64,000 nt of DNA, from contig SAUG01000071.1 in NCBI GenBank assembly GCA_011316305.1, positions 310,001-374,000 on the forward strand, in the 5' to 3' direction. Every line of letters begins with the position of its first letter. The first letter of the stretch is position 1. This DNA is from Rusavskia elegans (taxonomy: Eukaryota; Ascomycota; Lecanoromycetes; Teloschistales; Teloschistaceae). Positions 1 through 10,359 of this stretch are shown piece by piece. The position numbers were made by a program, and so were the translations under genes. The notes beneath the pieces were generated by a model that saw only the letters and a list, made by a program, of their open reading frames with translations, had not been told where the DNA came from and did not search any database.

Positions 1-1333
1 TCGGGATCGTAGAGCCAATTGGGATTCCCATAAGCCCTTTTTTCCGACGCGAAAAGGTCATAGTTAGTTGGTGTACGGTCCCCGCGTCCGCATCAGCATG
101 TCGAACGTGCTGGGTCCAGTACCTAGCAGCATATCTTGCCAGTGGGAAGTCACTAACATCGTGCAACACGAAAAGACTTGGATCCTCAAAGTGTAAGAGG
201 TAGGAAATGCATGCTTCGCCAATGTATTCGTTAGACCCCACGTGGGTGATACTGTACCTCTCAGTGGGCCCCATCCGGATCCTGTCGGACAAGAGGTACT
301 CTTTCACAGAGAAATGAGCCAACTTAAGCTCAGTGTGAGTCTCACCGCCCGAAAATTGATCGTTGACCCCATCCACTGTAGTCACCAAGCTGGAACAGAT
401 TTTCAAGGCATCGCGTTTCTCCAGAGACCGCCGTTCGACGTCGAAGCGAGGGTTGCTGTCGATATCAATGGCAATTACCTCGGCGAGTTCTTCAAGCCTT
501 AGTGGTCTGGCAGAAGAAACTAGCCATTGCAACATTGAGAGTACATATTTGATGTGTTCTTCCTTGATAGCACAAAGGATCCTTGCATAGGTGTCATCCA
601 ACGTCTTCGGCAGGTTCTTCAACGACTTTCGCAGCATCGGTAGATTCAGCGAATCACCCAGTGCGTCCAATTGACAGCCTACCCAGCGAAACTTGCGAAT
701 AGCATCAGCAAGTTCGCAGCCAAGAGTTGACTGGAGAATTCCGATTGAATGTCCTTACATTCCGTCAGCTTTTGCGACTAGGGTAGTCTCGATCTCCTTC
801 TGCACATCTTCATTCGATTGCCACCTTTTCAGTCTTGCATCGGTCTGGAGCCGTTGATGCACATATGCTTGTATGTCTTCGCTGATTATCTGACTCTGAA
901 TCCAGACAATTCTCTGTTCTGTCGCAAGAGGTTACTTCCTTCCGGCTTGTGACCAGTGTATGGACATTTCCACTTTTCCATCGCACTCTTTCCTCGATGT
1001 TCAATAAGAGGGTTCCTCTATCATCACATTCATCTAGAGCATCGAGAACAATGAAAGCGTTATCGAATCCTTTGAGGATGGCTCTGAGCGTCGTCAACAA
1101 CGCATGTTTAGAAGGTTGGCGCAGTCCGTTCCCACAAGACTCAAAGAGTTGCTCTCCGTCGCCAGCGTCGAAAGTGTCTCAAGGAGATCCCGAAGGCCTC
1201 GAACCTCGCGAGAAAGCTTCTCCCATGGTCCTACGCCTTGGAGTGCAGAGTGGTAATCGTAACATACGTTGACAACGATATTGGCAGCTTGGAGCACTGT
1301 TATGATACTCGCGGCGGCACCCACTGGGTCCAC
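1..1333 (-). pseudogene. NACHT (STAND/NLR-type) protein remnant, continues past left edge
   Basis: Fungal NACHT proteins are signalling NTPases implicated in non-self recognition. The N-terminal helical domain typical of fungal STAND proteins lies at 1333-1097 (AAASIITVLQAANIVVNV). It is followed almost directly by the Walker B region at about 1100-1020 (FIVLDALDECDD). The roughly 150-200 residues normally between them, with the P-loop, are missing. After LVTSRKE (about 940) the frame shifts, then resumes as IISEDIQAYVHQRL (about 890-850). A further break near 757 looks like an intron whose donor lost a base (ATG-TAAGG where ATG-GTAAGG is expected). From about 720 to base 1 the post-NACHT helical region is open (LAHFSVKEYLLSD), so ankyrin repeats may lie beyond the edge. 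The initiator position reads GTG, not ATG. Four independent lesions make this a decayed gene. Confidence 0.8.
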
Positions 1334-2240
1334 ATTCCTCGATCTAAAGAATGGGTTAGACTGTCCCAGATGACAGGCTTCAGGGAATTATCCACTGAAT
1401 ACTCGTCAATGATCCAAGTTGAACGACGACTTGGAACCACATTCACGCGGCTCTTCACCTGAGCCTGGCTCCGCCTTCTTTGTGTGACACTGCGTCATTG
1501 TGCAGGCGAGGAGTTATTTTTACTGGAACCTTATCTTCATCCCAAGATTAGGCCGCCATATCGGAGATGCATTTGATGCTACCAATAAACGGCAACCTAC
1601 TTATTCGTATTGTGTCATTCAAGGTTAGTAACAGAGCCATTTTAATGGGGACACAGACAGGCTTCGAAAGCGGCGCATTCAACGAAGACCCTTGTACCCG
1701 ACCCGGTACAAAATCTGCCTGAAGAGAGTGATATTGCCCCAGAACAGAGTCAAGGTAGATTGTGATGGTTTTTATCTCAGCGTACTGCTTGACCTTGATA
1801 TTGCGTAGGGTGCCAGACCCCTACATATTGTGGACAAAAAATAGTTGCTTCAGAGCTGTTCGTTATAGCACGCAGAATAGATAACAAGTATTGTACAAAC
1901 CGGTTTGCTGGCCCGTGAGGGAAAAGATGGTCTCACCAAAAGAAAATCTTGGCATTTTCCGAAGAAGATCTTAGATTTCTTCGAACTTATTATTAGACTT
2001 TACGACGTTCATCTCATGTGAAAACGACTCATTCGCTCATATGTTGTAAGTCTCTTATGGCCTGCACCAATTAGCCAGGAGCCATATTCACGAAAATTTA
2101 GCATTTGTTTGATGGCTACAATATGTCATGGAACGTCCTCCAACGCCCTGGAACGGCCGAGGGCTATCTTCAACGCTGATCCTCCGCAAGGAGTTTTCTT
2201 TATCTTCGGCACCGAGGTACCGCAGGCATCCTAGGCAAGA
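1334..2240. other. Intergenic, no gene recognised
   Basis: Short open frames only, with no recognisable family on either strand. The stretch separates the NACHT remnant from the membrane-protein gene. Confidence 0.6.
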
Positions 2241-3596
2241 TCATTTCCGTTCGAAAGTCTTAGCATGTGCTATCCACGACTCGGGTACCGCATTCGTGGA
2301 TCCATCCTGTCCTGCCAGCTGGGCTCGCTCTTTCTTCCGCAATGCTTCGATCTCCAGCGCCTGCCACTTCACCGTCTCTTCGGGCAGTAGCGCCCCAGGG
2401 AAAAAAATCGGCAGTAGGCTCCTCCCAGCCCTTGTGTGCCTGGATTCCAGAGCAAGCAATGCATCCATTGTTGTCATCTCACCAACCACCCCTCGAAACT
2501 CGAGATGTATACCTAGCGCGCTAGGCTTCCTCCTCCAGCCAGCGACAAGCACGTTCTGAAATATCCCAATGCCGCCTACAGCAAGCAGGTACCAGGTCTT
2601 CTGTTTCACGCCTGCCGCGATGATCAATAGGCCAATCCATAGGACAGAGATAGCCGTAAGACAAAGCCTTGTCAGGATATCGGAGGGTCGGTATGCCATT
2701 TGCCCTCCGACGGCTAGATCTTCCAGGTTTAATCCGTGTTCATTTCCCAGAATCAGTATGCAGTGTTGTGCCCCATTGCCCCGGGTGAGGATATACCCGT
2801 TCGGCGATTTCCGGCGACAGGCCCATTTCTCAGCCTTCCATTGCGGCAAGCCTCCAGTGATGAAGGCGAATATCGTGCCGCAAACGGTGATGGCAAGAAT
2901 GCTCCAGTCCCCAGATGTCGCGAAAGGAATCGCTGCGACCACCAACTGCACAGTTGCTACAGCCAGACCGCTCCAGTAGATCAAATCATACGATGGCTCG
3001 CCGGCCGTCTTAGATTTACTTGGTTCATAGATGGATATGCAAAGGCCCGTCTGCCCAGGTTTGGGCACAGGAGTGCCTTTTCTTGTATTACGGCGCATGT
3101 ATTGTCGTCGCTGTTCCAGCATCTCCTCGAGCTTTGTTCGCACGGCAGGGTCCATCCAAGACTCGTAGTCTCGGAGTATACGACCAATGACCCAACTGGC
3201 GTTGTAGCGCAAGTAACCATTCTTAGCGGTTATCACAAGGCATGGACCTTCGGACGCGATTGGCATTAGTTTGGCATCGCCTGCGCTCGCTACCAGCAGG
3301 GTGGTTACTGCATAAGAAACCCATCCTTGGGTTCTGTGTTAGCTCGGCTACATAGTAGGAGCAAGAACAAGTACGAATTTGGGGTTAATGCCAAAAGAGA
3401 ATGTGACTGGCGTCACAATACCGCCGGCAAGCTGGGCGAGGGCCTTGTGAACGATCTCGCCACCCAAAAGTAAGAGGACGGAAATCACATCAGTCGGTTC
3501 CGTCCATTGTTGTCGAAATTCAGCAGCTGCTGTTACAGACTGTGACCCGTTCGCTGGAAGCTGCACCGTCGATGCGGTAATGCGAGTCGGGGACAT
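2241..3596 (-). CDS. Fungal multipass membrane protein of unknown function
   Basis: The gene has two exons, 3596-3392 and 3325-2241, predicting about 429 residues. Exon 1 ends in TPVTFSFG and exon 2 opens with WVSYAVTTLL, a block I recognise from uncharacterised Pezizomycotina membrane proteins. The intron (3391-3326, 66 nt) joins these in frame only if it uses a GC donor (G|GCATTAAC), with acceptor CCCAAG; no GT donor gives the right phase. Hydrophobic segments suitable for membrane spans occur in VISVLLLLGG, YWSGLAVATVQLVVAAIPF, ILAITVCGTIFAFITGG and TAISVLWIGLLIIAAG. The C-terminus is charged and cytosol-like. The start was chosen at the ATG at 3596 (MSPTRI). The gene is divergent from the HET-like gene, 139 bp away. 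Function is unknown. Splicing or integrity is open because of the odd donor. Confidence 0.65.
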
Positions 3597-3735
3597 AACT
3601 TGAAGCAAGCACTGGGTTGGAAGATGTCTCGAAGCTCGAAGAGTGGGTTGAAGGGCTATGAAATCTCGAAAGCAAGCTCGAACGTGACTTCCCGAATATT
3701 CCACAGCATCTTACCAATTCAAGATCACAAGTAAC

Positions 3736-4939
3736 ATGAACGAAGCCCGGCGCAGCGATATGTGCAGCGCGGTCAACCAGGCATCAAGTACGGTGCGGTT
3801 CTGGGTCGACTGTCTCTGCATTCCCAGGACAGACCGCGACGTTTATATCCAAGCGCTCATCGCTATACGGGATGTTTATCTTAATGCTACGTCCGTCTTG
3901 GTCCTTGACAAAACAATTGTGGAATGCACCACGTCCACTTCGACGGAAGACCTCTATGCCCATATCTATCTTTCAGCGTGGATGCAGCGAATGTGGACCT
4001 ACGAGGAAGCTGTGCTTGCACGAAAGGTGATTTTCGTACTCAAGGACGGTTTCCATCCCTACAAAGTCGACACGAAACCGTGGATGCGACGAACCGTCGG
4101 CATGGTTTGGCAGAGTCTAGGTACGCAGCTCTATCGCTTGCGAGCCGATCGAGATCACCTCAACATCGGGCACATCTATCAAGCGTTTAGGTACCGGCTT
4201 ACCAACGCACCCCAAGAGGAATTTCTTAGCGTTTCCGGCATGTTGGGGCTAGACACGGAGACCTTGCTCCAATATAAAGGAGAAGAAAGAACAAAACGTT
4301 TCTGGCTCATGTTAAGATGGATCCCATTCAACGTCCCTTTCCTAGATTGCCCCAAACTTTCCGAGCTAGGGTTTCGATGGGCGCCAAGGACGATGATGTA
4401 CCCGACACAGACAGCCATGGACACTGCGATTGACGGCCAGAAGTCAGAATGCACAAGCGATGGTCTCCTCGGTACTTATCTGACTGTGAACTTTTGACAC
4501 AGTGCTAACAGGAAGCGCAGCCGAGCATGGATCTATCTTCTACACCTTCATCGGTGGCGATGATGGCAGTCTTGATCCACAAGTCGATTACCGTAGCTCG
4601 TTACGGCTTTATTGCGTGGAGTCATGGCCAAACCCACCCCTTGGTCTTGAGTTCAACGTTATCATGTTTGCCAGTGAGGCCAAATCAGTACTAGATGCAG
4701 GTGCGTGGGTTGCAGGAGTGGCCTTGCTCGATACGAACAGCATCAGGCAGCATCAAATAGGCCAGCAACCAAACACATCAGACGTCCGAAAATATCGGTA
4801 CGTTGGACGGCTGCTGGTCGAAAGACTACGAAATCACGAATTGAGTAGCAGCTCGAAGACGATCATGTTCGAGGGGACAGCAAAAGCACTGATTGACGCA
4901 AAAGGGATTTGGGGTATTCAAAAAGTTTGCATTGCATGA
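3736..4939 (+). CDS. HET-like protein, 5'-truncated
   Basis: Heterokaryon-incompatibility (HET) proteins trigger cell death when unlike hyphae fuse. Two exons, 3736-4471 and 4512-4939, encode about 387 residues. The frames are joined exactly by a 40-nt intron (donor GGTACTTATC, acceptor GCTAACAG) that gives LLGSAAEHGSIFYTF across the junction. Visible HET-type blocks are RFWVDCLCIPR near the N-terminus, a repeated aliphatic stretch (IRDVYLNATSVLVLD), and WMQRMWTYEEAVLA, which corresponds to the W-x-RxWTxQE motif. The usual first third of a HET domain (YxxLSYxWG) is absent: there is an upstream in-frame stop at about 3688, and that DNA is occupied by exon 1 of the divergent membrane gene. It is probably a 5'-truncated copy, perhaps still transcribed. 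Confidence 0.6.
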
Positions 4940-5363
4940 AAAAAGTAAAGAAAAAGAGGCTTTCTCTTCGATATTCAGAACTCTATGCATTCTACCTCTA
5001 CTTCACGATTGTCTGGACCGAGAGACTACGATAGATAATCGAACGAGCGACAGCTTTTACACTTTGGAAGTATGCCACCAACGTGGTAAATCCACCATCA
5101 TGGAATAAGGATCTCTGCGGTGGCAGGATCTCTCCATATCAAAAGACAACTCACAACATAGAATACACCGGCTCTACCAGATACATTTCTAGGCGGTGAC
5201 GAAGTGAATGGACGAACAAACACTACAACATACATCCGGCGGGAAGACTGTGTACGTTAATTTGACCGTCAATTCCATGCAACCACGTCGCGGGCCTTGC
5301 TTACAGCGACAACAGTCTCAACGTCACCCAGGACAAAAGGCCTCATTAGCACCGGACGGTGGA
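4940..5363. other. Intergenic between HET-like gene and tandem array
   Basis: Nothing coding was recognised. The right end runs into the promoter of the first tandem small-protein copy. Confidence 0.5.
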
Positions 5364-5373
5364 CTATAAGTAG
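5364..5373 (+). promoter_or_regulatory. TATA element of tandem copy 1
   Basis: CTATAAGTAG lies 107 bp upstream of a 5'UTR intron donor. The identical decamer precedes copies 2 and 3. Copies 1 and 3 also share the flank GACGGTRGA immediately upstream. Confidence 0.6.
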
Positions 5374-5471
5374 GGAGCTTCTGCCCTGTAGAGACTGTTA
5401 GCATTGTACCACTGACCAATCCCGGAACTTGGAAACCAACGTGGAAATCATACATGAAGTCCAAGTACTTT

Positions 5472-5679
5472 GTAACCCCTGATGAAAAATCTGGTTATTA
5501 GCCTCTGTCATCAGCCACAGCAAAGATGTGTGTCTAACGAAAGAAGAACCTTCCGTTTCTTATGTGGATGCTACGATCACGAAGAGACGATATACGAAGA
5601 GTGTAACACGAGTCACCCACAACCCCTAGCGTATCGTACCGTGATCCATGGATATCCCTGTGCACGGCATGGGACGTGA
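5472..5679 (+). pseudogene. Small Cys-rich protein, tandem copy 1 (one-base shift)
   Basis: This copy has the layout of its two neighbours: TATA element, then a predicted 5'UTR intron (5472-5520, TTT|GTAACC...CCACAG), then ATG-TGT six bases after the acceptor (ATG at 5526). That ATG meets a stop after three codons (ATG TGT GTC TAA). The family pattern continues in the next frame as CVSNERRTFRFLCGC and TIYEEC, open to a TGA ending at 5679. One extra base in the TGTGTG run explains the shift: without it, the M-C-x10-C-G spacing equals copies 2 and 3. An alternative is translation from the upstream ATG at 5482, inside the predicted intron, which gives 65 residues. Either a recent pseudogene or a copy with an altered start. 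Confidence 0.5.
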
Positions 5680-6602
5680 TGGAAGACTCGAGTGATTACA
5701 CGTGGGCGGCAAGTTACTGGGCCAGCGGCGACGTACCCTTGTAGCGATTGATTGATAAGAGCTTCCCTGCGGATGTTGTTGTTTCGTTGCTCCTTTTGGA
5801 GATTTCTGCTATTAGGCAATAATCGTGGAAAAAGATGGTAGGAACTGTCTCTACAAATAGAAATGGAATATATCGTATGATCTCTCCTTTGAACCGGCTT
5901 TGTCTCGATGGCAGGCAGAGTAGATTCATCTGGTTGAGCAAGGCTAGGGATCTTTGATTCTTCTCGAATACTGCGATAGACGGAGAAAGGATCTACACAA
6001 CCTAGGCTCGTCAGTGTCTCCAAAGAGAAATATTCCAAGTAACCAGCTTGGTCTCCAGGAATTGTTTCGATAGCTACCCCGGAACCTTCCCAGGCGTTGT
6101 AAGCCACTCAACTCATCAGCGGGCTGTATCAATGGAATGAGCACAAGTGAGGAATGGCCATCGATGACGATAGAGATTGAAACAGTCTCGAAAGAATGTA
6201 ATCAGGTACTTCTTCGCTCAAGGCCTTTAATCATGATTTTATTACCCCAGTGTCAGCGAGATCCATAGATTGCTCCCCAATGGTCCCTGAGGCTCAGCGT
6301 CATAGCAGCATTCGATGGTCCCCAATGTCACTGTATTCGCTGTAGTCGACAAAGGATTATTTGGGAAGCAAACAATCTGTGACGTGGTTCGGCCAACAAC
6401 ATGAACACGCTGGCTCGATCGAACACGTCATGGCTCTCGGTGGAAAAAAGGGTTGAACAGCCACTCCACTGGAAAGTGGACTGAGCTGGTCGATATCTTC
6501 GCTATCGGGCACCAACTCCAAGAAGCGAGATCACCGTATTTGATTGTGCCAATCGATCGACAAGACACGATAACATCATGATGGTCGTACTAAGCAGAAT
6601 GC
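5680..6602. other. Spacer between tandem copies 1 and 2
   Basis: ORFs on the minus strand here have no recognisable family. The stretch is part of the roughly 1.25-kb repeating unit. Confidence 0.5.
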
Positions 6603-6612
6603 CTATAAGTAG
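6603..6612 (+). promoter_or_regulatory. TATA element of tandem copy 2
   Basis: CTATAAGTAG, identical to the elements of copies 1 and 3, lies 139 bp upstream of the predicted 5'UTR intron (6742-6793). Confidence 0.6.
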
Positions 6613-6798
6613 GCACCTCTCCATCACATTTCCAAGACAAAGCTTCAAAATCGCACAACCCAACCTTCAAAAACCAAGAAAGGGCAGCACGCAACTTCCA
6701 AAACCCAAGAAAGCACATATCTCATCAACTTCACAAACCCGGTAAATATCACTTCCCATAAAAAGCACCGAGATCGCCATTAACGTTTTCCAGCAAAG

Positions 6799-6981
6799 AT
6801 GTGTTGGCTGTGGAGTATAAACAACGTGTACGCTTGTGGTAATCGTATACCAGAGCAAAACTTCATCCGATGTGAGGATTATGGAACTCCTAGGTGTCCG
6901 GGGGTTGAACCCAGGGGGCCCCGCGACGAATATCATCCTTATTACTGTAGACGGTTCCCTTGTTGGTGCGCGGACGGGTAG
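6799..6981 (+). CDS. Small Cys-rich protein, tandem copy 2
   Basis: A 60-residue open frame begins MC and keeps the spacing M-C-x10-C-G seen in copy 3 (VYACG here, YYACG there). It is followed by a Cys 12 residues later, then CPGV, then a C-terminal Cys cluster (YYC and PCWC). No signal peptide is visible, so a cytosolic metal-binding mini-protein is more likely than a secreted effector. A predicted 52-nt 5'UTR intron (6742-6793, CCCG|GTAAATATC...CATTAACG...TTCCAG) ends five bases before the ATG. Similar short MC...CGH-like proteins occur in other filamentous ascomycetes as uncharacterised ORFs; that is recall, not a search. Function is unknown. The conserved gene layout across the tandem copies is the main argument that it is real. 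Confidence 0.6.
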   Translation: MCWLWSINNVYACGNRIPEQNFIRCEDYGTPRCPGVEPRGPRDEYHPYYCRRFPCWCADG

Positions 6982-7874
6982 TACGTTCAGCGGTCCCAGA
7001 ATCACTGGTCGGGAGTGTGGTCTCTGAAGGTGAATTTGTCAATGCTGCGCTGGGCGGTTTGGGAAGGGGGAGTAGAATGAGAACAAAGATGATGAAACAT
7101 TGCATAGTGTAGCTTGTAACGATTTCGAAAATGGAGGTGAATTACAATACAATGCTATCTCAGAATATGAACGTGGTTTCCAATTGGCGGTTTCTTAGCT
7201 GACTATAGCTCGGCTTGCTGCGCTATGGACCGCTTATCATAGTCCTGCGTTATTGTATTGACTGTACATGAGGTCTGGACGTTGATGACGATGGTTCGTG
7301 GGGTATCGTTATTCAGGGTCTTAAGAAACATCAGTATCGTATGCTTTTTAACCCAAAGTTGGCAGTTGGAAGTATCATCTGACTGCATGGAACCATATGC
7401 CCATCGTCGTCTCAGTAATTTGAATCTGATAAGTTGCTTTCCGCTATTTAAGTTGAGATATAGGGAGAGCAAGCACCTCATAACATCGCTCGGACAACTT
7501 CGAAGTATTCTGACATGGTCAAGTACGTCACGCTTTTCGGTGAGAGAGCATCGTTTCCCAAGCGCAAGACGCCTCTGACCAGGCTCACGTCGGTATATGT
7601 ACTGTGTTTTCGTGGGCTTCGAACAGGATGTCGATGAGATCTATCGGGCTAAAGGCAAACATCACAGCAGTATCTTGGCGACAGCGCTTTGAGTAGACTA
7701 CTACACCGATCTTCCAGGCGATAGGTAAGACAGACCCCATATCTTACATCCATCGGCTTCGTCAGTATATACGCTGTCGGGCCACCTACGCTATACAGCA
7801 ACGTCAGCGAGTTTGCTTGCAACCTACAGTCAGAGATATCCAAGCTCAGCATGACGACGGCATCAGACGGTAGA
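6982..7874. other. Spacer between tandem copies 2 and 3
   Basis: No family was recognised among the short ORFs. The stretch carries the end of unit 2 and the promoter of copy 3. Confidence 0.5.
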
Positions 7875-7884
7875 CTATAAGTAG
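7875..7884 (+). promoter_or_regulatory. TATA element of tandem copy 3
   Basis: CTATAAGTAG within GACGGTAGACTATAAGTAG, which matches the copy 1 promoter almost base for base. It lies 105 bp upstream of the predicted 5'UTR intron donor. Confidence 0.6.
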
Positions 7885-8034
7885 CAGCTCCATATCCTGC
7901 AATAAGATCCTACTCGACATCGCAAATACCGATTTCCAGAAACCAAAACCAAAAGATCTCAGACATCATCACAAATCCGGTAGGTGGAGCTCTTCAAAAG
8001 TACTCCCTGCTGGTGCTAATGTATTTAAGCCAAG

Positions 8035-8223
8035 ATGTGTAAGCAGATGGTAACAGCTTGCTACTACGCATGTGGTTATTTCCATCAAAATACGTCACAG
8101 GTCGTAAATTGCGGCAAGGATCCACCCGCATGCCCAGGGGTAATATACGACACTACACCTAGACATACGTATTCCTATGTATGTTCCAAAAAAGCCTGTC
8201 CTACATGCAAAGGATCTTTATAG
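8035..8223 (+). CDS. Small Cys-rich protein, tandem copy 3
   Basis: A 62-residue frame starts MCKQMVTACYYACG, so Cys2 and the CG pair at 13-14 sit exactly as in copy 2. It continues with a Cys at 26, CPGV, and a C-terminal C-x5-C-x2-C cluster (YVCSKKACPTC). The 5'UTR intron is 7980-8029 (TCCG|GTAGGTGGAG...GGTGCTAATG...TTTAAG), five bases before the ATG. There is no signal peptide or membrane segment. The pattern suggests a small zinc-binding fold. This is the best-preserved member of the three-copy array. Function is unknown. Confidence 0.65.
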   Translation: MCKQMVTACYYACGYFHQNTSQVVNCGKDPPACPGVIYDTTPRHTYSYVCSKKACPTCKGSL

Positions 8224-8734
8224 GGCGTCTGTAGAGAGCGAGAAAGTAGGGGATGAGAATGCTGGTTGTTTGACATTCGTTATTGACTGACAGGGTTACA
8301 ACGTCTTGGTGCTAAAGAAGATGATGAATTGTATCTGAAGAATAGAAATATGCATGTTTCATGGCTTGCCTGTAGATTCTGCGAAATGAGAGCTGCATGA
8401 ATCAAGAGGTTTCTGCTTTGGTATGAAAATGACATCAACTGCATGACTGGACCTAAACCAGATGATAGACGAGGGCTCCACACTATGTACCTCTGGTTTA
8501 TTCGGTTGGCTGTAGAAATTTGTTTTCCGAAAAGCCTCCACTGACGAGATCCAGAAATAGGATGCGTATGATAGCCTGAGGATGTAAGTTCAGGGAGGCA
8601 CCAGTTTATCCTACCATGAAGCACTATTCCAGTGGGTCGTGGCCGCATGCGGGTGTCTTTATTACTGTCAAGAAGAATGCAACAATGGATTGGATGAGTG
8701 AATGACGAAAGAAAAGTCAGGACCAGGTTGTCCT
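8224..8734. other. Intergenic 3' of the tandem array
   Basis: No gene was recognised. The small minus-strand ORFs have no family features. Confidence 0.5.
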
Positions 8735-9397
8735 CTAGGGGATCATATCCTCTGTACCCAGCTGATACCTCTTCAAGGCTTCCCAGGCCTCTTCCTTACG
8801 CTGCCCTTCCTCGACTTTGATTCCCATCTTCTCTGTCAGATAGCCCAACCAAGTCTTTGGATAATAGCCACGGATGGTTACGCTCTGCAGATTGCGGAGT
8901 CTCCCCAATTCTCTCAAGAATTGCACGTCACTACCTGCACCATAAGCCCCCTGTATATCCTCGTCGTCTTCCTCAGCATCGAGATAGAGGAGGATCCGTC
9001 GCAATCCCGTAGCTTTGCAAGCCAGAAAGCGGAACAGCTGGTACCAGGCCATTCTCTCGTTCCAGTTGGCTAAGGGGTACTCTGACTCTACGGAGAAGCG
9101 GAGATTCTCTAAACGTTTGACATTATGGTCGTCAATGGTGTGGAACCATTTCAGCTGATGTTCTGGATTGCTGATGCCGAAGTAGGTATTTGAGTATAGT
9201 ACTGCAGAAGCCTCGCTGCATATTTTTTTGTTCGTGCGGAGGAGCGATGTGTTAAGATAAGCTGGGTGGGAACGTCGTTTCTGATTGGGTTCCAAGAGGA
9301 AAGTTGTCATCAAAGTAGGGAAAGCTTCTTTGTAGATACGATCGCGTAGCTCCCTGGGAAGTGAAAGGAAGCATGTCTGTGGGATTGGTTGAGCCAT
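8735..9397 (-). CDS. F-box-like / DUF7730-type protein
   Basis: An intact single exon of 220 residues. The N-terminus carries the SLPRELRDRIY signature that opens many Dothideomycete F-box-like proteins of the DUF7730 type. It is followed by a conserved pattern of old-gene lookalikes: LLRTNKKICSEASAVLYSN, then LRFSVE and LRRILLYLD, then LQSVTIRGYYPK. The first helix resembles a degenerate F-box, so an adaptor role in an SCF-type ubiquitin ligase is possible but unproven. No zinc motif or membrane segment is present. The ATG at 9397 was chosen because the signature follows directly. The family is large and lineage-expanded in fungi, and paralogues are usually functionally uncharacterised. Confidence 0.75.
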   Translation of the reverse strand: MAQPIPQTCFLSLPRELRDRIYKEAFPTLMTTFLLEPNQKRRSHPAYLNTSLLRTNKKICSEASAVLYSNTYFGISNPEHQLKWFHTIDDHNVKRLENLRFSVESEYPLANWNERMAWYQLFRFLACKATGLRRILLYLDAEEDDEDIQGAYGAGSDVQFLRELGRLRNLQSVTIRGYYPKTWLGYLTEKMGIKVEEGQRKEEAWEALKRYQLGTEDMIP

Positions 9398-9825
9398 GAT
9401 TCTCCAGTGACTTTGTTAATGCTGTGCTGAGATGCTGTATTGAACGATTCGAGGTGTGCGTATGAGCTGGATTCGGGAATGAAATGATCACTGGTAGCAA
9501 CATGGTCCTTATATACAGAGGCAAATAGTGTTGCGTGTACAACAGTATAGCGGCGCTTAAAGTTATCAGTTGTTAAACAAAGCAAAACAGAGATCTGACA
9601 AAGCAAAACTAATATTAAAGAAAGAAGAACTACAATTTAATGTCAAACAAGAAAATCTACAACAGAGACTGACGAGCGCCAAGGTTTCTTTAGGGTTAGG
9701 GGTACAGAATGATCCAGCCCGAATGTAGTAAAGCTCCGATTACATCACAATCTTTTCCGTCCCAAAGCTAGCACCTCGACCAGACAAGTTTGAATACTGG
9801 AAGCCTCCCACTTCCTTTCCTTGAG
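9398..9825. other. Intergenic upstream of the F-box-like gene
   Basis: AT-rich promoter-like sequence for the minus-strand gene. No coding signal. Confidence 0.5.
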
Positions 9826-10095
9826 CTCAGCAACTCTTCAAAAAATTCCAAATATCGCGAGATATCTTCACCAAGGTTCAAAAACTGCAAAAGCTCGGGC
9901 ACCATCCAGACTCGAACCCTCGACGTCTCGAAGGTGAGTCAGGGAGCCCTACGAAAACCCCGTCGGGTTTTTCCTTTTCCGGACAGCAGCCCAGTTGTTC
10001 AGATTCGCGGACATCAATCCGCTGCTCAGGTTCTAGCTAGACCATTTGGGGTGCGACCCCGAAAAAATAAATTCATTCAACGGAATATATACTAA
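9826..10095. repeat. Dispersed repeat copy A
   Basis: Shares an ordered set of blocks with the copy at 10360-10580: GCAACTCT near the left, AGCTCGGGC, GCCCTACGAAAACCCCG, a hairpin-capable CGGGTTTT block, TTTGGGGTGC followed by ACCCCGA, and ATATATAC at the right. Two inverted repeats are visible (ACCCCGTCGGGTT and GGGGTGCGACCCC). GACTCGAACC resembles a reversed tRNA B box. No ORF is conserved between the copies, so a small non-autonomous element (SINE or MITE) is likely. Confidence 0.5.
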
Positions 10096-10359
10096 ATGTC
10101 ATCCTACTACGCTCGGAGCAACTCCCTCCTTAGCAGCGTGTATGTTCGCAAACCCCTTTAACCATCATGGAATGGCCACTATGTCTTGCAAACCGACGTT
10201 GCCAAAAAAACCCGCCGAATTTCAAAGGGTTCTATGCAACTCACCGAACCTTCATGATGGAGGTAAAGTATGAAGAGCCAATCGGATTCCATCACATTCC
10301 CCAATGGCGGTGCCATAACCACAAACCCCCTAATCAATAAACCCCCCCAGCCATCCACC

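Noticed and set aside
9892..9940. tRNA gene suggested by a B-box-like GACTCGAACC
   Set aside because: No matching A box, acceptor stem or anticodon arm could be drawn; treated as part of a repeat.
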